Shown: in pieces, positions 6,556 to 13,097 of the stretch
How positions within the stretch are numbered: position 1 is the first letter of the stretch
Layout: the number at the start of each line of letters is the position of its first letter
NCBI GenBank assembly: GCA_015657735.1
Contig: SSSX01000218.1
Span: forward strand, 1 to 15,880
DNA length: 15,880 bases
Source: Zoogloeaceae bacterium
GTDB lineage: Bacteria > Pseudomonadota > Gammaproteobacteria > Burkholderiales > Rhodocyclaceae
Direction: 5' to 3'
Notes under the pieces: generated by a model
Seen by the model: the letters and a program-made list of their open reading frames with translations, nothing else
Databases searched by the model: none
What the model was told of the DNA's origin: nothing
Made by a program: the position numbers and the translations under genes

Positions 6556-7134
6556 TCAGCCCGCGAAGCTGGCCGCGCCGGCCATCGTCACGACCCCGGT
6601 CAGCACGAAGACGCCGGCGGCGATCCAGCGGATCAGCTTGAGCGGCAGACGGCGGGCGAGGCCCTCGCCGAGCAGCACGGCCGGCACGTTGGCGATCATC
6701 ATGCCGATCGTCGTGCCGAGCACGACCCACGCCAGCGCGTCGAAGCGGGCGGCGAGGGCGACCGTCGCCAGCTGGGTCTTGTCGCCCATCTCGGCGATGA
6801 AGAAGGCGATCGTCGTCGTGACGAAGGCGCCGGCTGGGTGAACCTCCGACGGCGCCTCGTCGTCGTCGAGGGTGTCGGGCTTGAGGGTCCACAGCCCGAA
6901 GACGACGAACACCACGCCGACGATCCACGGCAGCCAGGCGGCGGGGATGAATTCGGCGATCCACACGCCGACCGAGCCGGCCAGCGCGTGATTGAGCACC
7001 GTCGCGACAAAGATGCCGGCGATGATCGCCCACGGCTTGCGCAGGCGGGCAGCCAGCACGAAGGACAACAGCTGGGTCTTGTCGCCGATTTCAGCCAGGG
7101 CGACGAGGGCGGTCGAGGTCAGGAAAGCTTCCAC
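6556..7134 (-). CDS. TMEM165/GDT1 (UPF0016) family manganese exporter, MneA-like
   Basis: 192 residues, six predicted membrane helices arranged as an internal duplication. Each half carries the family motif E-x-G-D-K-T-Q: 'ALAEIGDKTQLLSFVLAAR' (12-30) and 'FIAEMGDKTQLATVALAAR' (112-130). A charged cytosolic loop (about 86-100, 'DTLDDDEAPSEVHP') separates them. The family transports Mn2+ or Ca2+ against H+; bacterial MneA members export Mn2+. The start is a GTG at 7134, since no in-frame ATG precedes the first motif, and the ribosome-binding site is poor. It begins 27 bases after the fur stop on the same strand, so it is probably co-transcribed with fur. No yybP-ykoY Mn riboswitch fits in such a short gap. 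The family is certain; the metal is inferred. Confidence 0.92.
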   Translation of the reverse strand: MEAFLTSTALVALAEIGDKTQLLSFVLAARLRKPWAIIAGIFVATVLNHALAGSVGVWIAEFIPAAWLPWIVGVVFVVFGLWTLKPDTLDDDEAPSEVHPAGAFVTTTIAFFIAEMGDKTQLATVALAARFDALAWVVLGTTIGMMIANVPAVLLGEGLARRLPLKLIRWIAAGVFVLTGVVTMAGAASFAG

Positions 7135-7161
7135 GGAATGATGCGGCAGGGCCGCCGGAAT

Positions 7162-7620
7162 TTAACGGGCGGAACCGGCTTCGGCGGCGACGTTGTGGCG
7201 GTGCGGGCAGTCGGTCTTCGTGCAGTCGGCGTACAGGTAGAGCGCGTGGGCGCGGACGGCGAAGCCGTGCTCCTCGGCGATGCGGTTCTGCCGTTCCTCG
7301 ATCGCCGGGTCGAAGAACTCTTCCACGTGGCCGCATTGCAGGCAGACCAGGTGGTCATGGTGGTGGCCTTCGTTGAGCTCGAAAACCGCCTTGCCGGATT
7401 CGAAGTAATGGCGTTCGAGCAGACCGGCCTGCTCGAACTGGGTCAGCACCCGATAGACGGTCGCCAGACCGATATCCATCTCGTCGGCGAGCAGCAGGCG
7501 GTAGACGTCTTCCGCCGTCAGGTGGCGGTTCTCGGCTTTCTGGAAGAGGTCGAGGATCTTGAGTCGCGGGAAGGTCGCCTTCAGGCCGATACTTTTGAGA
7601 TTCTGGGAGTTGTTGGGCAT
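7162..7620 (-). CDS. fur: Ferric uptake regulator family repressor (Fur)
   Basis: 152 residues from the ATG at 7620; the frame is open further upstream, but that stretch is not Fur-like and the promoter elements lie in it. The N-terminal winged helix (about 8-80) includes 'GLKATFPRLKILDLF' and the recognition helix region 'IGLATVYRVLTQFEQAG' (50-66). The metal/dimer domain has 'GHHHDHLVCLQCG' (85-97) with the HHHDH cluster, C93-x2-C96, 'IEERQNRIAEEHGF' (107-120), H125 and the C133/C138 pair. All canonical Fur metal-binding residues are present, arguing for Fur proper rather than Zur or PerR. It is a cytosolic Fe2+-responsive repressor. It is divergent from bamE and probably co-transcribed with the downstream Mn exporter gene, which raises the question of Mn sensing. 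Confidence 0.95.
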   Translation of the reverse strand: MPNNSQNLKSIGLKATFPRLKILDLFQKAENRHLTAEDVYRLLLADEMDIGLATVYRVLTQFEQAGLLERHYFESGKAVFELNEGHHHDHLVCLQCGHVEEFFDPAIEERQNRIAEEHGFAVRAHALYLYADCTKTDCPHRHNVAAEAGSAR

Positions 7621-7669
7621 GGAGCCCCCGAAAACAGGAGAAGGCGGCCGGGAAACCGGCCAATCCCGT

Positions 7670-7698
7670 ATGATATAGTTTCTGCCCCTCGTTGAGAA
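7670..7698 (-). promoter_or_regulatory. Candidate fur promoter
   Basis: On the minus strand TTCTCA (7698-7693, four of six), exactly 17 bases, and TATCAT (7675-7670, five of six) would start RNA near 7663, about 43 bases before the fur ATG. On the plus strand the same AT-rich patch (TATGAT 7669-7674, TATAGT 7674-7679) could serve as the bamE -10, but no -35 fits. I could not find a convincing 19-bp Fur box in 7621-7739. Confidence 0.5.
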
Positions 7699-7739
7699 TG
7701 CGGCCTTCCCGCCGCAGCCGCGTCCGCCTCCGAAACGCC

Positions 7740-8120
7740 ATGCGCAAACTGTTTTCCTCCGTTCTGCCGACCGCGGTCCTGACGGCTGCCGCCGGCGCGG
7801 CACTTTCCGGTTGTTCGGCCACCGCCGTCAGCGATTTCGTCAAGCCGTACCGGGTCGATGTCCGGCAGGGCAATTACGTCACCCAGGAAATGGTCGCCCA
7901 GCTCAAACCGGGCATGACGCGCGACCAGGTACGTTTCGTGCTGGGCACCCCGCTGCTCACCGACGTATTCCACGCCGATCGCTGGGATTACATTTACCGG
8001 TTCCGCCCGGGCAAGGGCGATCAGACTCAGGAGCGGCGCCTCGCCGTGATCTTCGAGGACGGCCGGCTGGCGCGCCTCGAGGGCGATGTGCGCGCCGGGG
8101 AGACGCAGCCCGCGCAGTAG
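7740..8120 (+). CDS. bamE: Outer membrane protein assembly factor BamE (SmpA/OmlA)
   Basis: 126 residues. A lipoprotein signal peptide (positive MRK, hydrophobic 8-22) ends in the lipobox 'LSGC' (22-25), so C25 is the predicted lipidated first residue; serine at +2 directs the protein to the outer membrane. The mature part has the BamE core: 'RQGNYVTQEMVAQLKPGMTR' (42-61), 'QVRFVLGTPLL' (63-73), 'WDYIYRFRPGKG' (82-93) and 'RLAVIFEDGRLARLEGD' (100-116). BamE is a small lipoprotein of the BamABCDE complex that folds and inserts outer-membrane beta-barrels. Upstream in-frame TTG 7692 and ATG 7698 are possible but would extend the signal peptide unusually. No strong ribosome-binding site is seen for any start. 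The gene is followed by a terminator. Confidence 0.93.
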   Translation: MRKLFSSVLPTAVLTAAAGAALSGCSATAVSDFVKPYRVDVRQGNYVTQEMVAQLKPGMTRDQVRFVLGTPLLTDVFHADRWDYIYRFRPGKGDQTQERRLAVIFEDGRLARLEGDVRAGETQPAQ

Positions 8121-8132
8121 GGCGACGCCGGG

Positions 8133-8157
8133 CGCGGGGCGTCTCCCGCGTTTTCTT
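8133..8157 (+). terminator. Intrinsic terminator between bamE and dapB
   Basis: CGCGGG (8133-8138) pairs perfectly with CCCGCG (8145-8150) across a six-base GCGTCT loop and is followed directly by TTTTCTT (8151-8157). It begins 12 bases after the bamE stop. This separates bamE and dapB into distinct transcripts, at least partly, although I could not identify a convincing dapB promoter in the remaining 30 bases. Confidence 0.72.
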
Positions 8158-8186
8158 CCCATCTCGTTTCAAATTTCGGGGAACAC

Positions 8187-8993
8187 ATGAACAAAGTTCG
8201 TATCGCGATTGCCGGTGCGTCCGGACGCATGGGCCGGATGCTCGTCGAGACCACCCTCAAGTCGGGCGACGCCAGCCTCGTGGCGGCCTTCGAACAGCCC
8301 GGCAGCCCGTTTGCCGGCAAGGATGCCGGTGAGCTGGTCGGCCTGCCCTGCGGGGTGGCGATCAGCACCGACGTGGCGGCCGGTCTGGCCGACGCCGATT
8401 GCCTGATCGACTTCACGCGGCCGGAAGGTACGCTGCATCACCTCGAGCTGGCCCGCGCCGCCGGCTGCGGGATGGTGATCGGCACCACCGGTTTTTCGGC
8501 CGAGGGCAAGGCGGCGATCGCCGCGGCGGCGGAGCACATCCCGGTGGTGTTTGCGCCGAACATGGCGATCGGCGTGAATGCCGTCTTCAAGCTGCTCGAG
8601 GTGGCGGCGCGGATTCTCGACGAAGGTTACGACGTGGAGGTCATCGAGGCCCATCACCGCATGAAGGTCGATGCGCCGTCGGGCACCGCGCTGCGCATGG
8701 GCGAGGTGGTCGCCAAAGCGCTCGGCCGCGATCTGGAGGGCTGCGCGATCTATGGCCGCGAAGGGGTGACCGGCGAGCGCGACAGCCAGACCATCGGTTT
8801 TTCGACGATCCGCGGCGGCGATATCGTTGGCGATCACACAGTGCTGTTCGCCGGCATCGGCGAGCGCATCGAGATCACCCACAAGAGCAGCAGCCGCATG
8901 CCCTACGCGTCGGGCAGCCTGCGCGCGGCGCGCTTCATCGCCGGTCGCAAGGCGGGCCTGTTCGACATGCAGGACGTGCTCGGGCTGAAGTAA
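8187..8993 (+). CDS. dapB: 4-Hydroxy-tetrahydrodipicolinate reductase
   Basis: 268 residues, normal length. It reduces 4-hydroxy-tetrahydrodipicolinate with NAD(P)H in the diaminopimelate/lysine pathway, feeding peptidoglycan and protein synthesis; cytosolic homotetramer. The N-terminal Rossmann domain shows 'IAIAGASGRMGRMLVE' (6-21). 'CLIDFTRPEG' (72-81) and 'VIGTTGFS' (97-104) complete the cofactor site. The substrate site is 'EVIEAHHRMKVDAPSGTAL' (151-169), with the catalytic histidine H156 and lysine K160 of the E-x-HHxxKxDxPSGTA motif. 'FAPNMAIGVN' (122-131) and the C-terminal 'GLFDMQDVLGL' are also standard. A GGGGA six bases before the ATG is a reasonable ribosome-binding site. Confidence 0.97.
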   Translation: MNKVRIAIAGASGRMGRMLVETTLKSGDASLVAAFEQPGSPFAGKDAGELVGLPCGVAISTDVAAGLADADCLIDFTRPEGTLHHLELARAAGCGMVIGTTGFSAEGKAAIAAAAEHIPVVFAPNMAIGVNAVFKLLEVAARILDEGYDVEVIEAHHRMKVDAPSGTALRMGEVVAKALGRDLEGCAIYGREGVTGERDSQTIGFSTIRGGDIVGDHTVLFAGIGERIEITHKSSSRMPYASGSLRAARFIAGRKAGLFDMQDVLGLK

Positions 8994-9034
8994 GTCGGCC
9001 GTCTCCGGCTCAAGACGGGGGGCGGAGTGCCGTT

Positions 9035-9088
9035 ATGAAACGAGTTTCCGGTTGGCGTGCCGGCCGTTGCGGCACGCCGGGTTTCTGA
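9035..9088 (+). CDS. Possible 17-codon micro-ORF overlapping the dapB terminator hairpin
   Basis: ATG 9035 to TGA 9086-9088 encodes MKRVSGWRAGRCGTPGF and is preceded by CGGAG seven bases upstream, a better ribosome-binding site than that of the kinase gene downstream. The hairpin at 9054-9078 lies inside it. It could be a chance frame, a leader peptide or a real small protein; there is no homology evidence. Listed only because its start signal is unusually good for a random frame. Confidence 0.15.
   Translation: MKRVSGWRAGRCGTPGF
9054..9085 (+). terminator. Hairpin after dapB, probable terminator
   Basis: GGCGTGCCG (9054-9062) and CGGCACGCC (9070-9078) form a perfect nine-pair stem with a seven-base loop, followed by GGGTTTCT. 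The stem is strong but the U-tract is poor, so it may be a weak intrinsic terminator or an RNA 3'-end stabiliser. It lies 60 bases after the dapB stop and 35 bases before the kinase start. Confidence 0.5.
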
Positions 9089-9112
9089 CTGCACTCCCGT
9101 TCCACTGCCTCC

Positions 9113-11710
9113 GTGATCCGTCCTGAGTCCGACCCCGCTGTGTCCGACGCCGAACTCGGCCGTGCCCTGCGCGCCTTCCTGTCCGCGAAAGCGGCGGGCG
9201 GTGCGCTGGACTTGCCCTTCGATCCCTCGGGGGCGTCGGTCGGGCAGCTCCTCGCGGTGATGGACGACATCGTTGCGGCGCGCGAGCGGGCCGAGCGGAA
9301 GGTCTGTGAATCCCGCGAGCGCCTCGACCTGGCCATGCAGAACACCGACGGTGGGCTGTGGGACTGGGATCTGCTCAGGGGCAAGATCGAACTCGACGAC
9401 AACTGGCGGGTTCTGCTCGGCTACACCGAGCCTGGCGAGTCGGGCAGTCTGCAGGACTGGCTGCCGCTGATCCATTCCGACGATATCGAGATCACCCGTC
9501 ACCAGCTGATCGTCCATCTGCGCGGCGAGTTCGATCATTTCGAAACCCAGTTCCGCGTCGCCCACAAGTCCGGCTACTGGCGCTGGATGCTGATCCGCGG
9601 CCGGGCCTCGAACCGCGGGCCCGACGGCCGGTGGACGCGCATGGTCGGCACCTACCGCGACGTCACGCTGGCCAAGGCCAGCGAGCTGGAACTGCTCCAC
9701 GCCAAGGAACAGGCCGAGGCGGCCAACCGGGCGAAGAGCGATTTCCTGGCCAACATGAGCCACGAAATCCGCACGCCGATGAATGGCATCATCGGCATGA
9801 CCGAACTGCTGCTCGACACCCAGCTCGACATCGAGCAGCGCGAATACCTGCAAACCGTCAAGAGTTCCGCCGACTCGCTGCTGCGCATCATCAACGACGT
9901 CCTCGATTTCTCGAAGATCGAAGCGGGTCACCTAACCCTCGAACGGGTCGGCTTTTCGCTGGCCGGCCTGCTCGGCGACATGATGAAATCCCTCGCGCTG
10001 CGGGCCTACCAGAAAGGTCTCGAGTGCTTCTACTACGTCAGCCCGGATGTTCCGGCGGTGCTGGTCGGCGATCCGACCCGGCTGCGCCAGGTGCTGACCA
10101 ATCTGGTCGGCAACGCGATCAAGTTCACCGAGCACGGCGAGGTCGAGCTGTCGGTGCTGTGCCGCGGGCACGAAGCCGGCGTGCTGACGCTTGAATTCGC
10201 GGTCCGCGATTCCGGCATCGGCATTCCTGCCGACAAGCAGGATCTGGTCTTCGGGGCCTTCTCGCAGGCGGATGAATCGACCACCCGCCGCTATGGCGGA
10301 ACGGGGCTCGGGCTGGCGATCAGCCGGCGCATCGTCGAACTGATGGGGGGCGTCATTACGCTGGACAGCGCGCCGGGCGTCGGCAGCACCTTCCGCTTCA
10401 CGGTGCGCCTCGACGCCGGCCAGACCGGGCCGGTCGAGGCGACCGGCTTCGGCACCCGCCGCGTGCTGGTCGCCGCGCGCAATGCGGCCTTGCGCGACTG
10501 CGTCGGCCGCCAGCTGCGCTCGGTGGGGCTCGAAGTGCTGGAGGCGGCAAGCGGCGAGGCGATCGAGGAGCTGCTCGGCGCAGCCCTCACGGCCAACACG
10601 CCCTTTGACTGGCTGGTGATGGATGCGGCGATGCCCGCGCCGGGCGGCTATGCGCTGGCCGAAAGGCTGCTCAAGGGCTGGCCGTGCCTGGATCGGGTGA
10701 TCATGATGCTCAACGCGAACACCCAGCGCGGCGACGCGGTGCGCTGCGGAAACCTGCAGATCGGCGCCAGCCTGATCAAACCCTTCTCGCAGGCCGATCT
10801 GCTCGATGCGCTGTCGGTCACCCTGCACGACGAGGCGGCGGACGAGGAGCGCATGCTGACCTTCGATGCGACGCAGACCCAGACCTATGAGCCGGCCGGC
10901 GCGCGCGAGCGGCGCAACCTGAAAATCCTGTTGGTCGAGGACAATCCGGTCAATCAGACGGTGGCGGTCAAGATGCTCGAGAAGGTCGGGCACCGGATCA
11001 CTGTCGCCGGCAACGGCCAGGAGGCGCTGGAGCTGTTCGACCGCGAACGCTTCGACCTGATCCTGATGGACGTGCAGATGCCGGTGATGGGCGGGCTGGA
11101 GGCGACCCAGGCGATCCGCAGCCGCGAAGCCCGGCGCAGCTGGGCAGCGGGCGGGCAGTGGCACTCGATCCCGATCGTGGCGATGACGGCCCACGCGATG
11201 CAGGGCGACCGCGACCGCTGCCTCGCGGCGGGTATGGACGACTACATCGCCAAGCCGATCAAGCCGGCCGAGCTGCATGCGGTGATCGACCGGGCGATGG
11301 GCGAAGCCGGCCTCGGCGGCGACGATACGGACCTGTCGCAGACCGAATGCCTGGACGTGGCCGGCGACGGCGCGATCGCCGACCTGGAGGCGACCCGCGA
11401 GCTGCTCGACGGTGACGAAGTCGCGCTGCAGCAGCTGATCGGCCTTTTCTTCAACGATCTCGATCGCAATCGCAAGATGCTCGAGCAGGCCCACCGGGAC
11501 GGCGATTTCGAGACGATCCGCAACCTCGCGCATTCGCTGAAGGGGTCGGCGGGGGTGTTCAACGCGGCCGTGCTGGTGGCTGCCACCCAGCGTCTCGAAT
11601 CGGCCGCCAAGGCCGGCGACGCGCCGACGGTCAAGCGCGAACTGCCCGTCGTGATGAGCGAGGTCGGCAATCTGGCCGGTGTGCTGCGGCGGGCGCGGAA
11701 AGCAGCGTAG
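9113..11710 (+). CDS. Soluble hybrid sensor histidine kinase (PAS-HisKA-HATPase-pseudoREC-REC-Hpt)
   Basis: 865 residues from GTG 9113; GTG 9140 is an alternative, and neither has a clear ribosome-binding site. I see no transmembrane segment, so it is cytosolic. Domains: helical leader about 1-70; PAS fold with PAC end 71-187 ('GGLWDWDLLRG', 'GYWRWMLIRGRA', 'GTYRDVT'); dimerisation helix with phospho-acceptor H217 in 'NMSHEIRTPMNG'; ATPase with N-box 'LTNLVGNAIKFTEHG' (328-342), G1 'DSGIGIP' (366-372) and G2 'YGGTGLGLAIS' (394-404). Receiver 1 (449-570) keeps D504 and K556, but its acidic pair is replaced by alanines (454-455). Receiver 2 (603-728) is intact (E609, D610, D653, T692, K714). 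The Hpt domain (about 755-860) has H807 in 'NLAHSLKGSAG'. This is the BarA/ArcB-type phosphorelay order; it needs a separate response regulator, none of which is adjacent. The signal is unknown. Confidence 0.93.
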   Translation: MIRPESDPAVSDAELGRALRAFLSAKAAGGALDLPFDPSGASVGQLLAVMDDIVAARERAERKVCESRERLDLAMQNTDGGLWDWDLLRGKIELDDNWRVLLGYTEPGESGSLQDWLPLIHSDDIEITRHQLIVHLRGEFDHFETQFRVAHKSGYWRWMLIRGRASNRGPDGRWTRMVGTYRDVTLAKASELELLHAKEQAEAANRAKSDFLANMSHEIRTPMNGIIGMTELLLDTQLDIEQREYLQTVKSSADSLLRIINDVLDFSKIEAGHLTLERVGFSLAGLLGDMMKSLALRAYQKGLECFYYVSPDVPAVLVGDPTRLRQVLTNLVGNAIKFTEHGEVELSVLCRGHEAGVLTLEFAVRDSGIGIPADKQDLVFGAFSQADESTTRRYGGTGLGLAISRRIVELMGGVITLDSAPGVGSTFRFTVRLDAGQTGPVEATGFGTRRVLVAARNAALRDCVGRQLRSVGLEVLEAASGEAIEELLGAALTANTPFDWLVMDAAMPAPGGYALAERLLKGWPCLDRVIMMLNANTQRGDAVRCGNLQIGASLIKPFSQADLLDALSVTLHDEAADEERMLTFDATQTQTYEPAGARERRNLKILLVEDNPVNQTVAVKMLEKVGHRITVAGNGQEALELFDRERFDLILMDVQMPVMGGLEATQAIRSREARRSWAAGGQWHSIPIVAMTAHAMQGDRDRCLAAGMDDYIAKPIKPAELHAVIDRAMGEAGLGGDDTDLSQTECLDVAGDGAIADLEATRELLDGDEVALQQLIGLFFNDLDRNRKMLEQAHRDGDFETIRNLAHSLKGSAGVFNAAVLVAATQRLESAAKAGDAPTVKRELPVVMSEVGNLAGVLRRARKAA

Positions 11711-11745
11711 GTGTCAGCGTCCTGTCAGATTCCGTGTGGTGGCGT

Positions 11746-11775
11746 TTGCCCGGCATGGCCGTCTCGGGCTATAAT
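11746..11775 (+). promoter_or_regulatory. Strong promoter of carAB
   Basis: TTGCCC (11746-11751, four of six), an 18-base spacer and a perfect TATAAT (11770-11775) predict transcription start near 11782. It lies between the kinase stop at 11710 and carA, so carAB is transcribed independently of the kinase. The leader to GTG 11881 would be about 100 bases. Confidence 0.7.
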
Positions 11776-11790
11776 TAGAAAGTTTCCCAG

Positions 11791-11821
11791 CGGGATAGCC
11801 ACAGCGGCTGATCCCGTTTTT
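11791..11821 (+). terminator. Terminator/attenuator-like hairpin in the carA leader
   Basis: CGGGAT-AGCC (11791-11800) pairs with GGCT-G-ATCCCG (11806-11816): six plus four pairs with a single bulged base and a five-base loop, followed by TTTTT (11817-11821). It lies 16 bases after the -10 hexamer, so it is inside the predicted carA transcript. It could instead terminate the kinase transcript. AUAGCC in its left arm can also pair with GGCUAU at 11834-11839. Confidence 0.62.
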
Positions 11822-11880
11822 CATGTGTAGCGAGGCTATACATGTCTGTCGCCCAATCACAAGATTTCGAGGAGTTCGCC

Positions 11881-13023
11881 GTGTCAGCTTTCCCGCCCGC
11901 CATTCTTGCTCTTGCCGACGGGACGGTGTTTTACGGTAAAGGCATAGGGGCGATGGGGTCGACCGTCGGCGAGGTGGTGTTCAACACCTCCATGTCCGGC
12001 TACCAGGAAATCCTCACCGATCCGAGCTACTGCAGCCAGATCGTCACGCTCACCTATCCGCACATCGGCAACACCGGCATCAACCGGGAGGACTGCGAGG
12101 CCGTCAAGGTCTTCGCCGCCGGCCTGGTGATCCGCGACCTGCCGCTGCTGGCCTCCAACTGGCGCAGCGAGCAGTCGCTCGACGCCTATCTGAAGGCCGA
12201 AAACATCGTCGCCATCGCCGGCATCGACACCCGCAAGCTGACCCGCATCCTGCGCGAGAAGGGTGCGCAGAGCGGCTGCATCGTCACCGCGGCAACAGCC
12301 GACGAGCTCAATGTCGAGGCCGCGCTGGCCCAGGCCCGCGCCTTTCCCGGCCTGGCGGGCCTGGATCTCGCCAAGGTCGTGTCGGCCACCGAGTCCTACC
12401 CCTGGTCCGAAGGCGAATGGAGCCTCGAGCAGGGCTACGCCGCAGCGGCGAATCCGCGTTTCCACGTGGTCGCCTACGACTACGGCGTCAAGCGCAACAT
12501 CCTGCGCATGCTGGCCGACCGCGGTTGCCGGCTGACCGTCGTGCCGGCGCAGACGCCTGCCGCCGAGGTGCTCGCGCTGAATCCGGACGGCGTCTTCCTG
12601 TCCAACGGCCCCGGCGATCCGGAGCCTTGCGACTACGCCGTCGCGGCGATCCGCGAGGTGCTGGCGAAGGGTATCCCGACCTTCGGCATCTGCCTCGGCC
12701 ACCAGCTGCTGGCACTCGCCTCGGGCGCCCGCACCATGAAGATGAAGTTCGGCCACCACGGCGCCAACCACCCGGTCAAGGATCTCGATTCCGGCCAGGT
12801 GCTGATCACCAGCCAGAACCACGGCTTTGCGGCCGACGCGGCCACGCTGCCGGCCAACGTCCGGGTGACCCACGTGTCGCTGTTCGACGGCAGCCTGCAA
12901 GGCATGGCGCGTACCGACGTGCCGGCCTTCTCCTTCCAGGGTCACCCGGAAGCCAGCCCCGGTCCCCACGACGTGGCCTACCTGTTCGACCGATTCATTT
13001 CGCTGATGGAGGCGAGGGGCTGA
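11881..13023 (+). CDS. carA: Carbamoyl-phosphate synthase small subunit (glutaminase)
   Basis: 380 residues from GTG 11881, supported by GAGGAG seven bases upstream and by homologues that start just before 'PAILALADGTVFYGKGIGA'. An in-frame ATG at 11842 (GAGG six bases upstream) would add 13 residues, MSVAQSQDFEEFA. CarA hydrolyses glutamine and channels ammonia to CarB. The N-terminal domain carries 'GEVVFNTSMSGYQEILTDPSY' split across residues 30-50. The class I amidotransferase domain has the nucleophile C271 in 'GICLGHQLLAL', and H355 and E357 in 'FSFQGHPEASPGPHD'. With this start the catalytic residues fall two positions after their E. coli equivalents (C269, H353, E355), which favours it. 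carB follows after 74 bases. Regulation by attenuation in the leader is possible. Confidence 0.97.
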   Translation: MSAFPPAILALADGTVFYGKGIGAMGSTVGEVVFNTSMSGYQEILTDPSYCSQIVTLTYPHIGNTGINREDCEAVKVFAAGLVIRDLPLLASNWRSEQSLDAYLKAENIVAIAGIDTRKLTRILREKGAQSGCIVTAATADELNVEAALAQARAFPGLAGLDLAKVVSATESYPWSEGEWSLEQGYAAAANPRFHVVAYDYGVKRNILRMLADRGCRLTVVPAQTPAAEVLALNPDGVFLSNGPGDPEPCDYAVAAIREVLAKGIPTFGICLGHQLLALASGARTMKMKFGHHGANHPVKDLDSGQVLITSQNHGFAADAATLPANVRVTHVSLFDGSLQGMARTDVPAFSFQGHPEASPGPHDVAYLFDRFISLMEARG

Positions 13024-13037
13024 AGCCGATCGCCATG

Positions 13038-13059
13038 CCGGCGCGCCAGTCCGCGCCGG
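13038..13059 (+). other. Perfect hairpin in the carA-carB gap
   Basis: CCGGCGCG (13038-13045) pairs fully with CGCGCCGG (13052-13059) across CCAGTC. No U-tract follows, so it is not a terminator. It may stabilise or punctuate the carA-carB mRNA, or act as a processing site. In GC-rich DNA such a stem could also arise by chance. Confidence 0.4.
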
Positions 13060-13097
13060 ACCTTTCCGGCCATCCGCAATCCAGTCGCTGAAGAACC

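Noticed and set aside
7135..7161. yybP-ykoY manganese riboswitch before the Mn exporter gene
   Set aside because: The gap to fur is 27 bases, far too short for the aptamer, and none of its motifs is seen.
7621..7739. Fur box in the fur-bamE gap
   Set aside because: Only isolated TGAGAAT/TGATAT-like half sites are visible; no 19-bp or 7-1-7 inverted repeat with acceptable match.
9932..11533. 533-codon antisense frame opposite the sensor kinase
   Set aside because: It covers the conserved kinase and receiver motifs and has shadow-like composition with no recognisable domain.
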